Positions 1 through 9,629 are shown, counted from the first letter of the stretch. The stretch: 64,000 bases of DNA from Propylenella binzhouense (GCF_009866965.1 NZ_SPKJ01000012.1:1-64000), one strand, 5' to 3'. Numbers and translations are program-made. Notes: a model not told the origin generated them from the sequence alone.

Positions 1-1576
1 AGCCGGGCTAGGCGGGCGCGGACGTCGGGCTCGCGGTCGAGCGCCGCTTCGAGCCGGCGCGGATCGCCGGCCGCCGGCGCCATGTCGCGGATCGTGGTCC
101 AGTCGGCCCGCTCGAGGCCGGCGCCGCGGTCCCATTCCGGATAGCGCGCGATCGCGATCCCGCGCTCGTCCGGCGGCGCGGCGCGGGCATGGCCGGCCTC
201 CGCTTCGTCCGGTTCGCCGTCCCTGCGGTCCGGCTCGGTCTCCTCGGGCCTCTCCTCCTCGATCCGCTTCGCCGCGTCGACGAAGATCTCGAGCTGCTCG
301 GGCGCGGCCTCGCCGTCCTCGCCGAAGTCCCAGATGCCGTAGCCGTCGTCGCGGTAGACCGGCTCGACGACATAGCTCTTGGCGTTGAACTGGATGCGCA
401 TCTGGCCGAGATCGTTGCCGAGCAGGCCGCCGATCCGCCGGCTGATCGATGCGTCCGCGAGGTTTTCCCGCTCCGCGTCGAAGAGCGCGCGGCCCTTCAC
501 CACGAAACCGTGGCCGTCGCCGTAATCGGGGTCGAAGAGCGCCCGGGCGAGCCGCGCGAGGAGCACCGGCGCCGTCGTCGCCCCGGACGGTCCGGCCGTG
601 TGGTAGGGCGCCCAGAGCGCGCGCAGCCCGGGGAAGCGACGCATCGCGAGCGCCTCCACCCGGGCGTCCTCGACGAGGGTGACGAGCGCGATCTGGAGCG
701 GCTTCAGGCTGCCGGCCGGGAAGCGCACGGCCCCGAACGCGAAATGCGCCGTGGCATGCGCGATCGCGGCGCGGAATAGCGGGCGCGCCGCCTCGGCCGC
801 GAAGCCGCGATAGACGGCAGGCACCCGCACGATTCCGCCGGCGATGCTTGTCCGGCGCGGCAGCGCGAGGCCCGTCCCCTCGAGCGCGCGGAGTGCCGGC
901 GCCTGGCCCCAGAGCGCGGTGGCGAACGCCTTCAATGAGCTCTCCACGTCGTCGAAGGAGACGGCGTCCCAGTCCCGCTCGAGGAGCTGGCGGGCGAGCG
1001 GTTCCTCCAGGGAGAAGAAGGCCTGGCGCCGCACCCGGTCGCGGCCGCCCGCCTTCAGGCCGGCATGGACGAAGGATTCGAAGCGCCGGCCGTCGCAGCG
1101 GGCGAGCACCGCCTCCATGCGCTCGGCAAGCGGCGCGACCGATTCCGGCGCGAGACGGGCGAGCAGGCGCAGCCCGCCCCACCAGCGGTCGATCTCCGCT
1201 CCGCTCTTCAGCCGGCGCGCGGCGACCAGGCCCGCTTCGAGGCAGCGCGCCGCCGGATGCGAGCCGCTCCGCCGGCAGATCTCCGCGGCGGCATGCGCGC
1301 TCCGGAGGGCGGACGGCAGGCCGTGCGCCGGCACCAGCTCCGTGCTGAGCCGCGCGAACGCGTCGAGGCAGGTCGGGCCGGCATTGACGTTGACGAGCGC
1401 GAGCGCCGCCTCGCACCAGGCGTCGAGCTCGTCGTCGGCGAGGCGCGGCGCGAGTTCCTGCCAATGCAGGCGGAAGCCGGCGCGCAGGCCCTCGCGCTGC
1501 CCGACATAGCGGTGGAGCGCCGCGACCGGCCCCCGCGGCTGCGAGCTGACCACGACGAGCGGAGGCGCCGACGGGG

Positions 1577-1580
<4 letters not shown>
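1..1580 (-). CDS. CbbO/NorD-type protein, N-terminal part (runs off window)
   Basis: The minus strand is open from the ATG at 1580 to the left edge (526 codons, no stop), so the gene is partial. Its start overlaps the TGA of the upstream AAA+ ATPase gene in an ATGA, which implies translational coupling. The stretch LVEDARVEALAMRRFPGLR (about residues 300-320) resembles a conserved segment of CbbO/NorD proteins, and a charged Glu/Asp/Arg-rich linker follows. In that family a von Willebrand A domain with a metal site forms the C-terminus; it would lie beyond the window and cannot be confirmed. CbbO/NorD proteins work with CbbQ/NorQ ATPases to remodel or activate a metalloenzyme (Rubisco, nitric oxide reductase). 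No such client gene is visible here. The family call rests on the pairing plus that motif. Confidence 0.7.
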
Positions 1581-2386
<806 letters not shown>

Positions 2387-2420
2387 GCCGCGCCGCTCTC
2401 CTCGAAACGGGCCCTGCCCG

Positions 2421-2467
2421 AAAACGAAAAAGGGACACCCGGCCGAGTGTCGGCCGAAGGCGTCCCT
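2421..2467 (-). terminator. Rho-independent terminator after the tartrate operon
   Basis: On the minus strand a stem with outer arms AGGGAC/GTCCCT (2431-2436, 2462-2467) and inner arms GGCCGA/TCGGCC (2441-2446, 2450-2455) is followed by a T-rich tract that reads TTTTTCGTTTT. It lies about 120 bases past the tarD stop and about 35 bases before the start of the AAA+ ATPase gene. It could therefore end the tartrate transcript or act as an attenuator in the ATPase leader. Confidence 0.75.
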
Positions 2468-2587
2468 GCCGTCACGGCGCCTCCCGGGCGCCGCCTTGAT
2501 GCTGCCGCGCTCATCGCGCGCGACGTCAATTGAGCACGATTTTGCGCCTGCTCACAAGTGCGAAGGCGCCGCCGCCGGGCGTGGGTC

Positions 2588-3757
2588 TCAGTCGAGAAGC
2601 TCGCGCCGGAAGAGCGCGTAGAGCTTCGACTTCGCCTCGAAGCCGACGCCCGGCACGTCCGGCAGCCCGACGCGGCTGTCCCTGACCTCCGTATCGTCCG
2701 CGAAGCCGCCGAAGGGCTGGAACACGTCCGGATAGGATTCGTTGCCGCCGAGATGGAGGCCGGCGGCGATGTTGAGCGACATCTGGTGCCCGCCATGCGG
2801 CACCACGCGGCGGCTCGACCAGCCGTTCTCGGCCATCATCCCGAGCGTCCGCATATATTCCACCAGCCCGTAGGAGAGGGCGCAGTCGAACTGCAGCACG
2901 TCGCGGTCGGGCCGCATGCCGCCGTAGCGGATGAGGTTTCTCGCATCCTGCATGGAGAACAGGTTCTCGCCCGTCGCCATCCGGCCGGAATAATGGTCGG
3001 CGAGCTCGGCCTGGAGCGCGAAGTCGAGCGGGTCGCCGGCCTCCTCGTACCAGTAGAGCCCGTAGGGCTCGAGCGCGCGGGCATAGGCGATCGCGGTCGC
3101 GAGATCGAAGCGGCCGTTGGCGTCGACGCAGAGATTGTGCGGCCCGCCGACCACGTCCGCGGCGGCCTCGATCCGCTTCAGGTCGTCGGCGAGCGGCACC
3201 AGCCCGATCTTCATCTTGCAGACCGTGTAGCCGCGGTCGCGGTAGGACTTCATCTCGTCGCGGAGCCCCTCGAGCTCCTTGCCGGGATAATAGTAGCCGC
3301 CGGCGGCGTAGACCCAGACGCTGTCGTCCGCCGCGCCGTCCCGGTAGCGGTCGGCGAGGAGCCGGTAGAGCGGCTTCTCCTCGATCTTGGCCACGGCGTC
3401 CCAGACCGCCATGTCGATCGTGCCGACGGCGACCGAGCGCTCGCCGTGGCCGCCCGGCTTCTCGTTCGTCATCATGGTCTTCCAGATGGCGAAGGGGTCA
3501 AGATTGCCGGCCGCCTCGTCGGCGAGCGTTGCCGGATCGGCCTCCATCAGGCGCGGGATGAAGCGCTCGCGCATCAGCGCGCCCTGGCCGTAGCGGCCGT
3601 TCGAGTTGAAGCCGAAGCCGATCACCGGCCGGCCATCCCGCACCACGTCGGTGACGACCGCGACGACCGAGCAGGTCATCTTCGAGAAGTCGATGAAGGC
3701 GTTCGCGATCGGGCTGGCGATCGAGACCGTCTTCTCCCTGATTTCGGTGATCCGCAT
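2588..3757 (-). CDS. tarD: D-tartrate dehydratase (enolase superfamily)
   Basis: 389 aa, the same length as the characterised Bradyrhizobium D(-)-tartrate dehydratase, and recognisably the same protein along its length. It dehydrates D-tartrate to oxaloacetate in the cytoplasm with Mg2+. Conserved catalytic elements are visible: the KMK motif with Lys183 (general base), metal ligands Asp212 (VDANGR), Glu238 (YWYEE) and Glu264 (TGEN), and His321 (PHGGH). Each is offset by one from the known enzyme numbering. The start at 3757 is supported by AGGAG six bases upstream; longer readings of the frame have no such support. It sits 35 bases downstream of the tartrate dehydrogenase gene and is probably the last gene of the operon before the terminator near 2430. 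Confidence is high for the family and good for the substrate. Confidence 0.93.
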   Translation of the reverse strand: MRITEIREKTVSIASPIANAFIDFSKMTCSVVAVVTDVVRDGRPVIGFGFNSNGRYGQGALMRERFIPRLMEADPATLADEAAGNLDPFAIWKTMMTNEKPGGHGERSVAVGTIDMAVWDAVAKIEEKPLYRLLADRYRDGAADDSVWVYAAGGYYYPGKELEGLRDEMKSYRDRGYTVCKMKIGLVPLADDLKRIEAAADVVGGPHNLCVDANGRFDLATAIAYARALEPYGLYWYEEAGDPLDFALQAELADHYSGRMATGENLFSMQDARNLIRYGGMRPDRDVLQFDCALSYGLVEYMRTLGMMAENGWSSRRVVPHGGHQMSLNIAAGLHLGGNESYPDVFQPFGGFADDTEVRDSRVGLPDVPGVGFEAKSKLYALFRRELLD

Positions 3758-3792
3758 CGTCTCCTGCCGCTGGTTCGGGGGGGAGGGGGCGC

Positions 3793-4866
3793 TCAGCCCG
3801 CCACGACCTCGGCGATCGCCCGGCCGCATTCCGCCGTGTTCGCCCGCCCGCCCATGTCGCGGGTGCGCGACGCCGGGTCGGCGATGACGGTCTCGATCGC
3901 CTCGATGATCCTGGCGGCGGCATCGCTGTGGCCGAGATGCTCGAGCATCATCGCGGCCGACCAGATCTGGCCGATCGGGTTGGCGATGCCCTTGCCCGCG
4001 ATGTCGGGCGCCGAGCCGTGCACGGGCTCGAACATCGAGGGGAAGGTCCGCTCGGGGTTGATGTTGCCGGACGGCGCGATCCCGATCGAGCCGGCGACGG
4101 CGGGGCCGAGGTCGGACAGGATGTCGCCGAAGAGGTTCGAGCCCACCACCACGTCGAACCAGTCCGGGTGCTGCACGAAATGCGCCGTCAGGATGTCGAT
4201 GTGGTACTGGCTGGTGGCGATGTCCGGGTACTCCGCCTTGATGGCGGCGAAGCGCTCGTCCCAGAACGGCATGGAATGGATGATGCCGTTCGATTTGGTC
4301 GCCGAGGTCACGTGCCTGCGCGGCCGGGTGCGGGCGAGCTCGAAGGCGTAGCGCAGGATGCGGTCGGTGCCGCGGCGCGTGAACACCGCCTCCTGGATGG
4401 CGACCTCGTCCTCGGTGCCGCGATAGACGCGCCCGCCGACCTCCGAATACTCGCCCTCGACGTTCTCGCGCACGACGTAGAAGTCGATGTCCTCGGGGCC
4501 GCGGCCGGCGAGCGGGCTCGTGATCCCCTTCAGCAGCCGGACGGGGCGGACATTGGCGTATTGCTGGTATTCGCGCCGGATCGGGATGAGCAGCCCCCAG
4601 AGCGAGACGTGGTCCGGAACTTCCGGCCAGCCGACCGCGCCGAGAAAGACGGCGTCGTGGTTGCGGAACTGCTCGAGCCCGTCCGCCGGCATCATGCTGC
4701 CGAGCTTCTTGTAGCGCTCGCAGCTCCAGTCGACCTCGTCGAACTGGAAGGCGATGTTGAACCGGCGGCCGGCGGCCTCCAGCACCCGCATGCCTTCCGG
4801 CACCACCTCGCGGCCGATGCCGTCGCCCGGAATGGTTGCGATCTTCAGTCTGTTGGTTGCTGCCAT
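3793..4866 (-). CDS. ttuC: Tartrate dehydrogenase/decarboxylase (TtuC type)
   Basis: 357 aa, in the isocitrate/isopropylmalate dehydrogenase fold. The N-terminus carries the nucleotide-site motif GDGIGREV (about residues 14-21). The C-terminal half carries NLFGDILSDLGP followed by GSIGIAPSGNI, which matches the family signature with the metal-binding aspartates. The overall sequence matches tartrate dehydrogenases better than LeuB: KKLGSMMP, LGAVGWP and SLWGLLIPIRR are typical. TtuC-type enzymes use NAD and a divalent metal to oxidise L- or meso-tartrate and can also decarboxylate D-malate. Adjacent to tarD, it gives the cell entry points for several tartrate stereoisomers. The start at 4866 is preceded by a modest GGAAA. 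Confidence 0.92.
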   Translation of the reverse strand: MAATNRLKIATIPGDGIGREVVPEGMRVLEAAGRRFNIAFQFDEVDWSCERYKKLGSMMPADGLEQFRNHDAVFLGAVGWPEVPDHVSLWGLLIPIRREYQQYANVRPVRLLKGITSPLAGRGPEDIDFYVVRENVEGEYSEVGGRVYRGTEDEVAIQEAVFTRRGTDRILRYAFELARTRPRRHVTSATKSNGIIHSMPFWDERFAAIKAEYPDIATSQYHIDILTAHFVQHPDWFDVVVGSNLFGDILSDLGPAVAGSIGIAPSGNINPERTFPSMFEPVHGSAPDIAGKGIANPIGQIWSAAMMLEHLGHSDAAARIIEAIETVIADPASRTRDMGGRANTAECGRAIAEVVAG

Positions 4867-4948
4867 CGTTGCGTTTCCCCGCGCGTTCAGGCGCCTTGTA
4901 GCGGCGATCCGGGCGGTCAGGGAAGCGTCGCGGCGGCCTTTCGCGAAA

Positions 4949-4982
4949 GCGGGCGGCGCGGGTCGGATGCCCGGCCGCCCGC
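4949..4982 (-). terminator. Stem-loop in the isomerase-ttuC gap
   Basis: Perfect 9-base arms GCGGGCGGC/GCCGCCCGC (4949-4957 and 4974-4982) with a 16-base loop lie just past the stop of the isomerase-like gene and about 80 bases before ttuC. A palindrome CTTTCGCGAAAG lies next to it. There is no T-run, so it may be a weak terminator, an mRNA-stability element or an attenuator between transporter and enzyme genes. Confidence 0.4.
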
Positions 4983-4989
4983 AAGGCCG

Positions 4990-5841
4990 TCAGGCGGCCG
5001 CCTGGAGGCGCCGGCCAAGGAGCTTCGTCAGGAAGGCGAGGCTCCGTTCCGCCTGGTCGATCGTTCCGCATTCGACGGAGAGCGTGAGCTCCCGGTCGAG
5101 CGGGTCGAGGATCGAGAGCACGCGGTCCCAGTCGACCACGCCCTCGCCGCAGGCGCAGCCGACCGCGGTGCCGGTGACCTTGCCGCGTTCCTTCTCCGCA
5201 TGCGCGAAGCTGATGTCCTTCGCATGGACGTGGCGGACATGGTCGCGGACATGGGAGAGACCCTCATAGGGGTCCTCCACGCCCGCGAGATAGGCGTTCC
5301 CCGTATCCCAGTTGACCGCGATCCAGGGCGAGGGGACGAGGTTCACGATCCGCATCAGGCCGCGGCTCTCCTTGGTGTAGATCCCGTGCGGCTCGATGCA
5401 CAGGAACACCTTGTGGCGCGCGAGCACGAAGCTCATGCGCTTCAAGGTATAGTGCATCACCTGATGGGCCTCCTCGTCGTCCATCCAGTCCGGCTTGATC
5501 ATCTCGTCGGAATTGATGAACCGCGTGCCGACATAGTCGGCGAGGACGGCCGCCCGCGTCAGGCGCGCCACCGCCGCCTCCGGCTTCATGAGCGGGCTGT
5601 GGGCGCTGAGGCTCGAGACCTGCAGCCCGTTCTGTTCGCAGATCTCCTTCATCAGGAGCGGGTCCTCCTCCATCGAGAAGGAGTGGAAGTAGCCCACCTC
5701 GCTGAGGAGCTCCCAGCCGGTGTGCACCATCGGCTCGACGAACTTGTATCCCAGCTTGGCGGCGATCTCGACGCCGTGGCGAAAGTCGAGATCGGCGCTG
5801 CGGACGAATTCCATGTTCACGGAGATTCGATACGTGGCCAT
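4990..5841 (-). CDS. Sugar phosphate isomerase/epimerase-like TIM barrel (AP endonuclease family 2)
   Basis: 283 aa. The sequence has the look of the xylose-isomerase-like TIM-barrel superfamily. Candidate metal-ligand segments are visible: CIEPHG (Glu about 155), VNWDTGN (Asp about 190), HVHAKDI (His and Asp about 215), and SVECG near the end (Glu about 260). Members isomerise or epimerise sugars, keto acids or polyols in the cytoplasm. It lies between the sugar-type ABC transporter and the tartrate genes, so it probably acts on the imported compound before or alongside tartrate metabolism. AAGGAG precedes the ATG. The exact substrate cannot be told. Hydroxypyruvate or tartronate-semialdehyde isomerase activity is possible but unproven. 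Confidence 0.8.
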   Translation of the reverse strand: MATYRISVNMEFVRSADLDFRHGVEIAAKLGYKFVEPMVHTGWELLSEVGYFHSFSMEEDPLLMKEICEQNGLQVSSLSAHSPLMKPEAAVARLTRAAVLADYVGTRFINSDEMIKPDWMDDEEAHQVMHYTLKRMSFVLARHKVFLCIEPHGIYTKESRGLMRIVNLVPSPWIAVNWDTGNAYLAGVEDPYEGLSHVRDHVRHVHAKDISFAHAEKERGKVTGTAVGCACGEGVVDWDRVLSILDPLDRELTLSVECGTIDQAERSLAFLTKLLGRRLQAAA

Positions 5842-5871
5842 CGGTCTGGCTCCTTGGCTCGGGTGGAACGG

Positions 5872-6873
5872 TCAGCCGGCGGGGGCGGGCTCGACCGGCT
5901 TCGGGAGCGGCAGCTTCAGCCATTCCTTGATCTGCTCGGCCGGCGCGTCCCAGCGGATCGCCTCCTCGACATTCGCCTTGTCGATGACCTGGGTCGGCGC
6001 CTCGTAGTACTTGCCGGGCTCGATCGTCTTGTCGATCACGCCGGCCAGCAGGCGGAGCGCCATCACCGAGGCGATCGAGGGCGGGTTGGCGTTCGTGAGC
6101 GCGAGCTTGCCGTCGCGGATGAGGTCGAGGCCGTAGGGCGCGCCGTTCATGGCGACCATGGTGACCTGATCGGTCTTGCGCGCCCGCTCGATCGCGATCG
6201 AGGCGCCGACGGCCATGTCCTCGTTCTGGACGAACATCGCGTCGAGATCGGGATGGGCGGTCAGGATCTGGGCGGCGGCGTCGAGCGCCATCTGCCGGTT
6301 CCAGTCGCCCGGCACCTCGGACACGATCTCGGCCTTGGAGCCGCTCGCCGCCAGCCCGTCCTTGAAGCCCTTGGTATAGGCCTCGGCGTCGCCGCGCCCG
6401 AGCTTGCCCGCGATGATGGCGATCTTGCCCTCCGGCAGCTTCTTGCCGAGCCATTCGCCGAGCGGCTTGCCGAACGTCCCGACGTCGATCTGCATGAAGC
6501 CGGCCGCGTCCTTGAGGAGCGCGGGGTCGTAGCCGTACTGGAAGAAGATCGGCACCCCGCCGCGCTTCGCCTGGGCGATCGCCGCCTTCTCCGAGGAGAG
6601 CGAGACCGCGTAGATCAGGATGCCGTCGACGCCGCGGGTGATCGCGTCCTGGACGTTGGCGAGCTCCTGGCTCGGATCGGTGTTGGCGCTGTAGGTGACG
6701 AGCTTGATCCCGAGCTCCTTGGCCGCGACCTCGGCGGCGTTCATGCCGTACTGGTAGTAGGGATCCGGGCCGGCGCGCATGAAGGCGATGGTCTTCTCCT
6801 GCGCCTGCGCGGCGATGGGAAAGAGGCTCGCGGCGATGACCGGCAGCAGCAGCTTCAACTTGAACCCTGACAT
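5872..6873 (-). CDS. Sugar ABC transporter periplasmic binding protein (RbsB-like)
   Basis: 333 aa. A signal peptide (KLKLLLPVIAASLFPIAAQAQ, cleavage near residue 25) is followed by a type-1 periplasmic binding fold with typical segments: ANTDPSQELANVQDAITRGVDGILI and QNEDMAVGASIAIE. It captures a sugar or polyol in the periplasm and delivers it to the permease encoded just upstream. The start at 6873 was chosen because AGGAGG precedes it; an ATG 33 bases further upstream in frame would add a charged stretch before the signal. A proline-rich C-terminal tail is unusual but harmless. The substrate is unknown; the downstream tartrate enzymes suggest a tartrate-related or sugar-acid ligand. Confidence 0.88.
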   Translation of the reverse strand: MSGFKLKLLLPVIAASLFPIAAQAQEKTIAFMRAGPDPYYQYGMNAAEVAAKELGIKLVTYSANTDPSQELANVQDAITRGVDGILIYAVSLSSEKAAIAQAKRGGVPIFFQYGYDPALLKDAAGFMQIDVGTFGKPLGEWLGKKLPEGKIAIIAGKLGRGDAEAYTKGFKDGLAASGSKAEIVSEVPGDWNRQMALDAAAQILTAHPDLDAMFVQNEDMAVGASIAIERARKTDQVTMVAMNGAPYGLDLIRDGKLALTNANPPSIASVMALRLLAGVIDKTIEPGKYYEAPTQVIDKANVEEAIRWDAPAEQIKEWLKLPLPKPVEPAPAG

Positions 6874-6942
6874 GGGCACCCTCCTGTGGTTTGTCCGGGC
6901 CGCCATCCGGTCCGGGATCCGGGCGCGTCCGGCGCCCGCTGG

Positions 6943-7896
6943 TCAGCCCCTCTTCTGAAGAAGAACGGCGGCTGTGATGATCAGCCCGAGCACGACGTTC
7001 TGGTAGTTCGCGCCGACGCCGAGCAGATTCATGCTGTTGGAGACGAGTCCGAGAAGAAGAACGCCGCCGAACGTGCCGACGACCGTGCCGCGGCCGCCGA
7101 AGAGCGGCGTGCCGCCGATCACGACGGCTGCGATGGTGCGCAGCTCGTAGCCGTTGCCCATGTTCGGCAGGGCGGAATCGAGGATTCCGGTGAGCACGAC
7201 GGCGCCGACGCCCACGATCAGCCCGTTCAGCGTGTAGAGCCCGATCTTGCGGCTGCGCACCGGAATGCCGGAGAGGCGCGCCGCCTCCTCGTTGCCGCCG
7301 ATCGCGAAGGCGGAGCGGCCGAGCACCGTCCGCCGCAGCACGAAGAAGACGACGACCAGCGTGGCGGCGAGGGCGTAGACCGGGTTCGGCACGCCGAAGA
7401 GATCGCCGAGCCCGAACACGTCGAAGAGCGCGCCCATGCCGTTGATCGGGCTGCCGCCGCTGATCACGATCGCGGCGCCCTGGAGGAGCGTCATCGTGCC
7501 GAGCGTGACGATGAAGGGCGTCGCCCGGTTGGTGGCGACGAGCAGGCCGTTCACGAAGCCGATCAGCGCGCCGGTGGCGAGCCCGGCCGCGATCCCGAGC
7601 GCGATCGACCCGGTCGACACGATGGTGAGCGCGGCGACGACGCCGGCGACGGAGAGCGCGGCGCCGACGGAGAGGTCGAGCCCGGCCGAGACGATCAGCA
7701 TGGTCTGCCCGGCGGCCAGGATCCCGAGCACCGAGATCTGCAGGAGGATGTTGAAGAGGTTGTTGATCGTGAAGAAGCGCGGATTTCCGATCGCGGTCAC
7801 CACCACGATGGCGACCAGCGTGATGAGCAGCGTATAGCGGCCGATGTCCCAGGACCGGCGGCGGGCGGCGGGCTTCTCGGCAATCGCCTCAGACAT
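6943..7896 (-). CDS. Sugar ABC transporter permease (RbsC-like)
   Basis: 317 aa, strongly hydrophobic with about nine to ten predicted membrane spans. It carries the ribose/xylose-type permease features: QTMLIVSAGLDLSVGA in the middle, and RTIAAVVIGGTPLFGGRGTVVGTFGGVLLLG near the C-terminus, the coupling region for the ATPase. It forms the inner-membrane channel of the importer. Its start overlaps the end of the ATPase gene by 8 bases, and the binding-protein gene follows after 69 bases. That gap holds a small stem (GGGCGC/GCGCCC at 6921-6937), which could set the usual excess of binding protein over permease. Confidence 0.9.
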   Translation of the reverse strand: MSEAIAEKPAARRRSWDIGRYTLLITLVAIVVVTAIGNPRFFTINNLFNILLQISVLGILAAGQTMLIVSAGLDLSVGAALSVAGVVAALTIVSTGSIALGIAAGLATGALIGFVNGLLVATNRATPFIVTLGTMTLLQGAAIVISGGSPINGMGALFDVFGLGDLFGVPNPVYALAATLVVVFFVLRRTVLGRSAFAIGGNEEAARLSGIPVRSRKIGLYTLNGLIVGVGAVVLTGILDSALPNMGNGYELRTIAAVVIGGTPLFGGRGTVVGTFGGVLLLGLVSNSMNLLGVGANYQNVVLGLIITAAVLLQKRG

Positions 7897-9466
7897 CGCT
7901 CGTTCCTTCCGTTTCCTGTGCGTGGCGCCGCTCGTGGTCGGACTGGATGGCGGCGAGAAGCCGCTCGGGCGTCAGGCCGGACGGCGCGAGTTCCCGGTCG
8001 ATGCGTCCGTTGCGGAGCACCAGGATGCGATCGGCGAGGTCGATCAGCTCCTCGAGGTCGGTCGAGACGAACACGACGGACGTGCCGCCATCGGCGAGGC
8101 TCCTGAGATAAGCGTGGATCTGCCGCCGCGCGTCGACGTCGACGCCCTCCGTCGGATCCTCCAGGACGAGCAGCCGGGCCCCCGCGAAGATGCCGCGCCC
8201 GAGCAGCGTCTTGCGCTGGTTGCCGCCGCTCAGGAGGCCCGCCTCGCGCGTCGTGTCGCGCGGCTGGATGTCGAGCTGCCCGACGAGCGCCTCGGCCCTT
8301 TCGCGCTCGGCGGCGAGGTTGAGCCAGTGGCGCGGCGCGATCGCCTTGAGCCGCGCCATGGTGAGGTTCTGGGCGACCGGCATCGGCATGACGAGGCCGC
8401 GCCCGCGCATGTCCTGCGGCACGAGCACGACGCCCTGTGCGATCGCCGCATGGATCGAGCGCGGCCGGAACGCCTCGCCCTCCAGGAGGAGGCTGCCGGA
8501 GCTCGGCGTCCTGATGCCGGCGAGGATCTCGGCGAGCACGCGGGCGCCGGCGCCGGTCAGGCCGGTGAGGCCCAGGATCTCGCCCTTCGCGATCGTCAGC
8601 GCGACATGGTCGAGGCGGCCCGGAACGGTGACGCCGTCGAGCGCCATGAGAGGAGCGCCGGGCGGGTGCGGGGCGCGGCGCGCGGCGGTCTCGCCCACCG
8701 TCTGCCCGACCATCATCGCGATCAGGTCGTCCTTGTCGACGTCGCCGCTCGCCACCACGCCGACGCAGCGTCCGTTGCGGAGCACCGTGACGCGGTCGGA
8801 GATCGCCAGGACCTCGTCGAGATGGTGGGAGATGTAGACGATCGCCATGCCGCCCTCCGCGAGGTCGCGGATGAGGCGGAAGAGGAAGTCGGCCTGCGCC
8901 TTGTTGAGCGCGGAGGTGGGCTCGTCGAGGAGGAGCACGGAGGCGCGCTCCCGCACCGCCTTGGCGATCGCGACCTGCTGCCGGAGCGCGATGTCGAGAT
9001 CGCCGAGCCGGGCCTCGGGCGGGAGCGAGAGGCCGAGCCGGCCGAGGAGCTCGCTTGTCCGCCGCGCCATTTCGGCGTCGTCGACGAGGCCGAGCCGCGT
9101 CCGCGGCTCCGCGCCGAGAAAGATGTTCTCGGCGACGCTGAGGTCGAGATGGAGTTCCGGATTCTGGTAGACGGCGGCGATGCCGGCCCGGCGCGCGGTG
9201 ATCGGGGTGAGCGCCGCGAAGCTCTGGTTGCCGACGACGATGCGGCCGGAATCGGGAGGCTGCGCGCCCGAGAGGATCTTGAGGAGCGTCGACTTGCCGG
9301 CGCCGTTCTTGCCCACGAGCCCGTGCACCTCGCCGCGGGCGACGATCAGGTCGACGTTCTCGAGCGCCACGGTACCGGGAAAGCGCTTGGAGATGCCGAG
9401 CGCGGAGATGGCCGGCCGCGCTTGCTCGGAACTGCGCGCTCCGGATGCCGCTCTGGCCGGTTCCAT
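7889..9466 (-). CDS. Sugar ABC transporter ATP-binding protein, two domains (RbsA-like)
   Basis: 525 aa with two ATPase domains, the RbsA/XylG architecture. The first domain has Walker A GKNGAGKST at residues 52-60 and Walker B LLLDEPTSALN. The second has the normal degenerate P-loop (GLTGAGARV, no lysine) and LLSGGNQRKTLLGRG. It powers import through the permease encoded downstream. An ATG at 9466 with AGAGGGGG upstream supports the start. It is the first gene of a probable six-gene minus-strand operon: ATPase, permease, binding protein, isomerase, ttuC, tarD. A perfect FNR-type box lies centred 86 bases upstream. Confidence 0.92.
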   Translation of the reverse strand: MEPARAASGARSSEQARPAISALGISKRFPGTVALENVDLIVARGEVHGLVGKNGAGKSTLLKILSGAQPPDSGRIVVGNQSFAALTPITARRAGIAAVYQNPELHLDLSVAENIFLGAEPRTRLGLVDDAEMARRTSELLGRLGLSLPPEARLGDLDIALRQQVAIAKAVRERASVLLLDEPTSALNKAQADFLFRLIRDLAEGGMAIVYISHHLDEVLAISDRVTVLRNGRCVGVVASGDVDKDDLIAMMVGQTVGETAARRAPHPPGAPLMALDGVTVPGRLDHVALTIAKGEILGLTGLTGAGARVLAEILAGIRTPSSGSLLLEGEAFRPRSIHAAIAQGVVLVPQDMRGRGLVMPMPVAQNLTMARLKAIAPRHWLNLAAERERAEALVGQLDIQPRDTTREAGLLSGGNQRKTLLGRGIFAGARLLVLEDPTEGVDVDARRQIHAYLRSLADGGTSVVFVSTDLEELIDLADRILVLRNGRIDRELAPSGLTPERLLAAIQSDHERRHAQETEGTSDV

Positions 9467-9545
9467 GGTGCCCCCTCTGCCGGCGGCCGCTTCGGCGGCG
9501 CGCTCGTCGTATCAGCGGGTTTAAGCTGGCATTCGGCGCCTGCTT

Positions 9546-9559
9546 TTGATCCTGATCAA
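9546..9559. promoter_or_regulatory. FNR/FixK-type box 1
   Basis: TTGATCCTGATCAA is a perfect match to TTGAT-N4-ATCAA, the binding consensus of FNR/Anr/FixK regulators. Its centre is 86 bases from the start of the sugar ABC operon. That would fit an activator at about -41 with a roughly 45-base leader. Binding is inferred from the match only. Confidence 0.6.
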
Positions 9560-9615
9560 GACTGCGCCACCTGCCCAGGCGGCGGGCGGTGCGGGCGCGC
9601 CGGCGCGGGGCGCGA

Positions 9616-9629
9616 TTGATTCCGATCAA
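9616..9629. promoter_or_regulatory. FNR/FixK-type box 2
   Basis: TTGATTCCGATCAA is a second perfect TTGAT-N4-ATCAA site, centred 70 bases from box 1 and 98 bases from the oxidoreductase ATG at 9721. One box per divergent promoter is the simplest reading. The rest of the 254-base gap (9467-9720) shows no further gene. Confidence 0.6.

Noticed and set aside
3928-6870. A 980-codon plus-strand open frame opposite the tartrate and ABC genes
   Set aside because: It is antisense to three well-supported genes (ttuC, isomerase, binding protein) and its translation is a low-complexity Arg/Asp/Val/Ala mix typical of frames opposite GC-rich genes.
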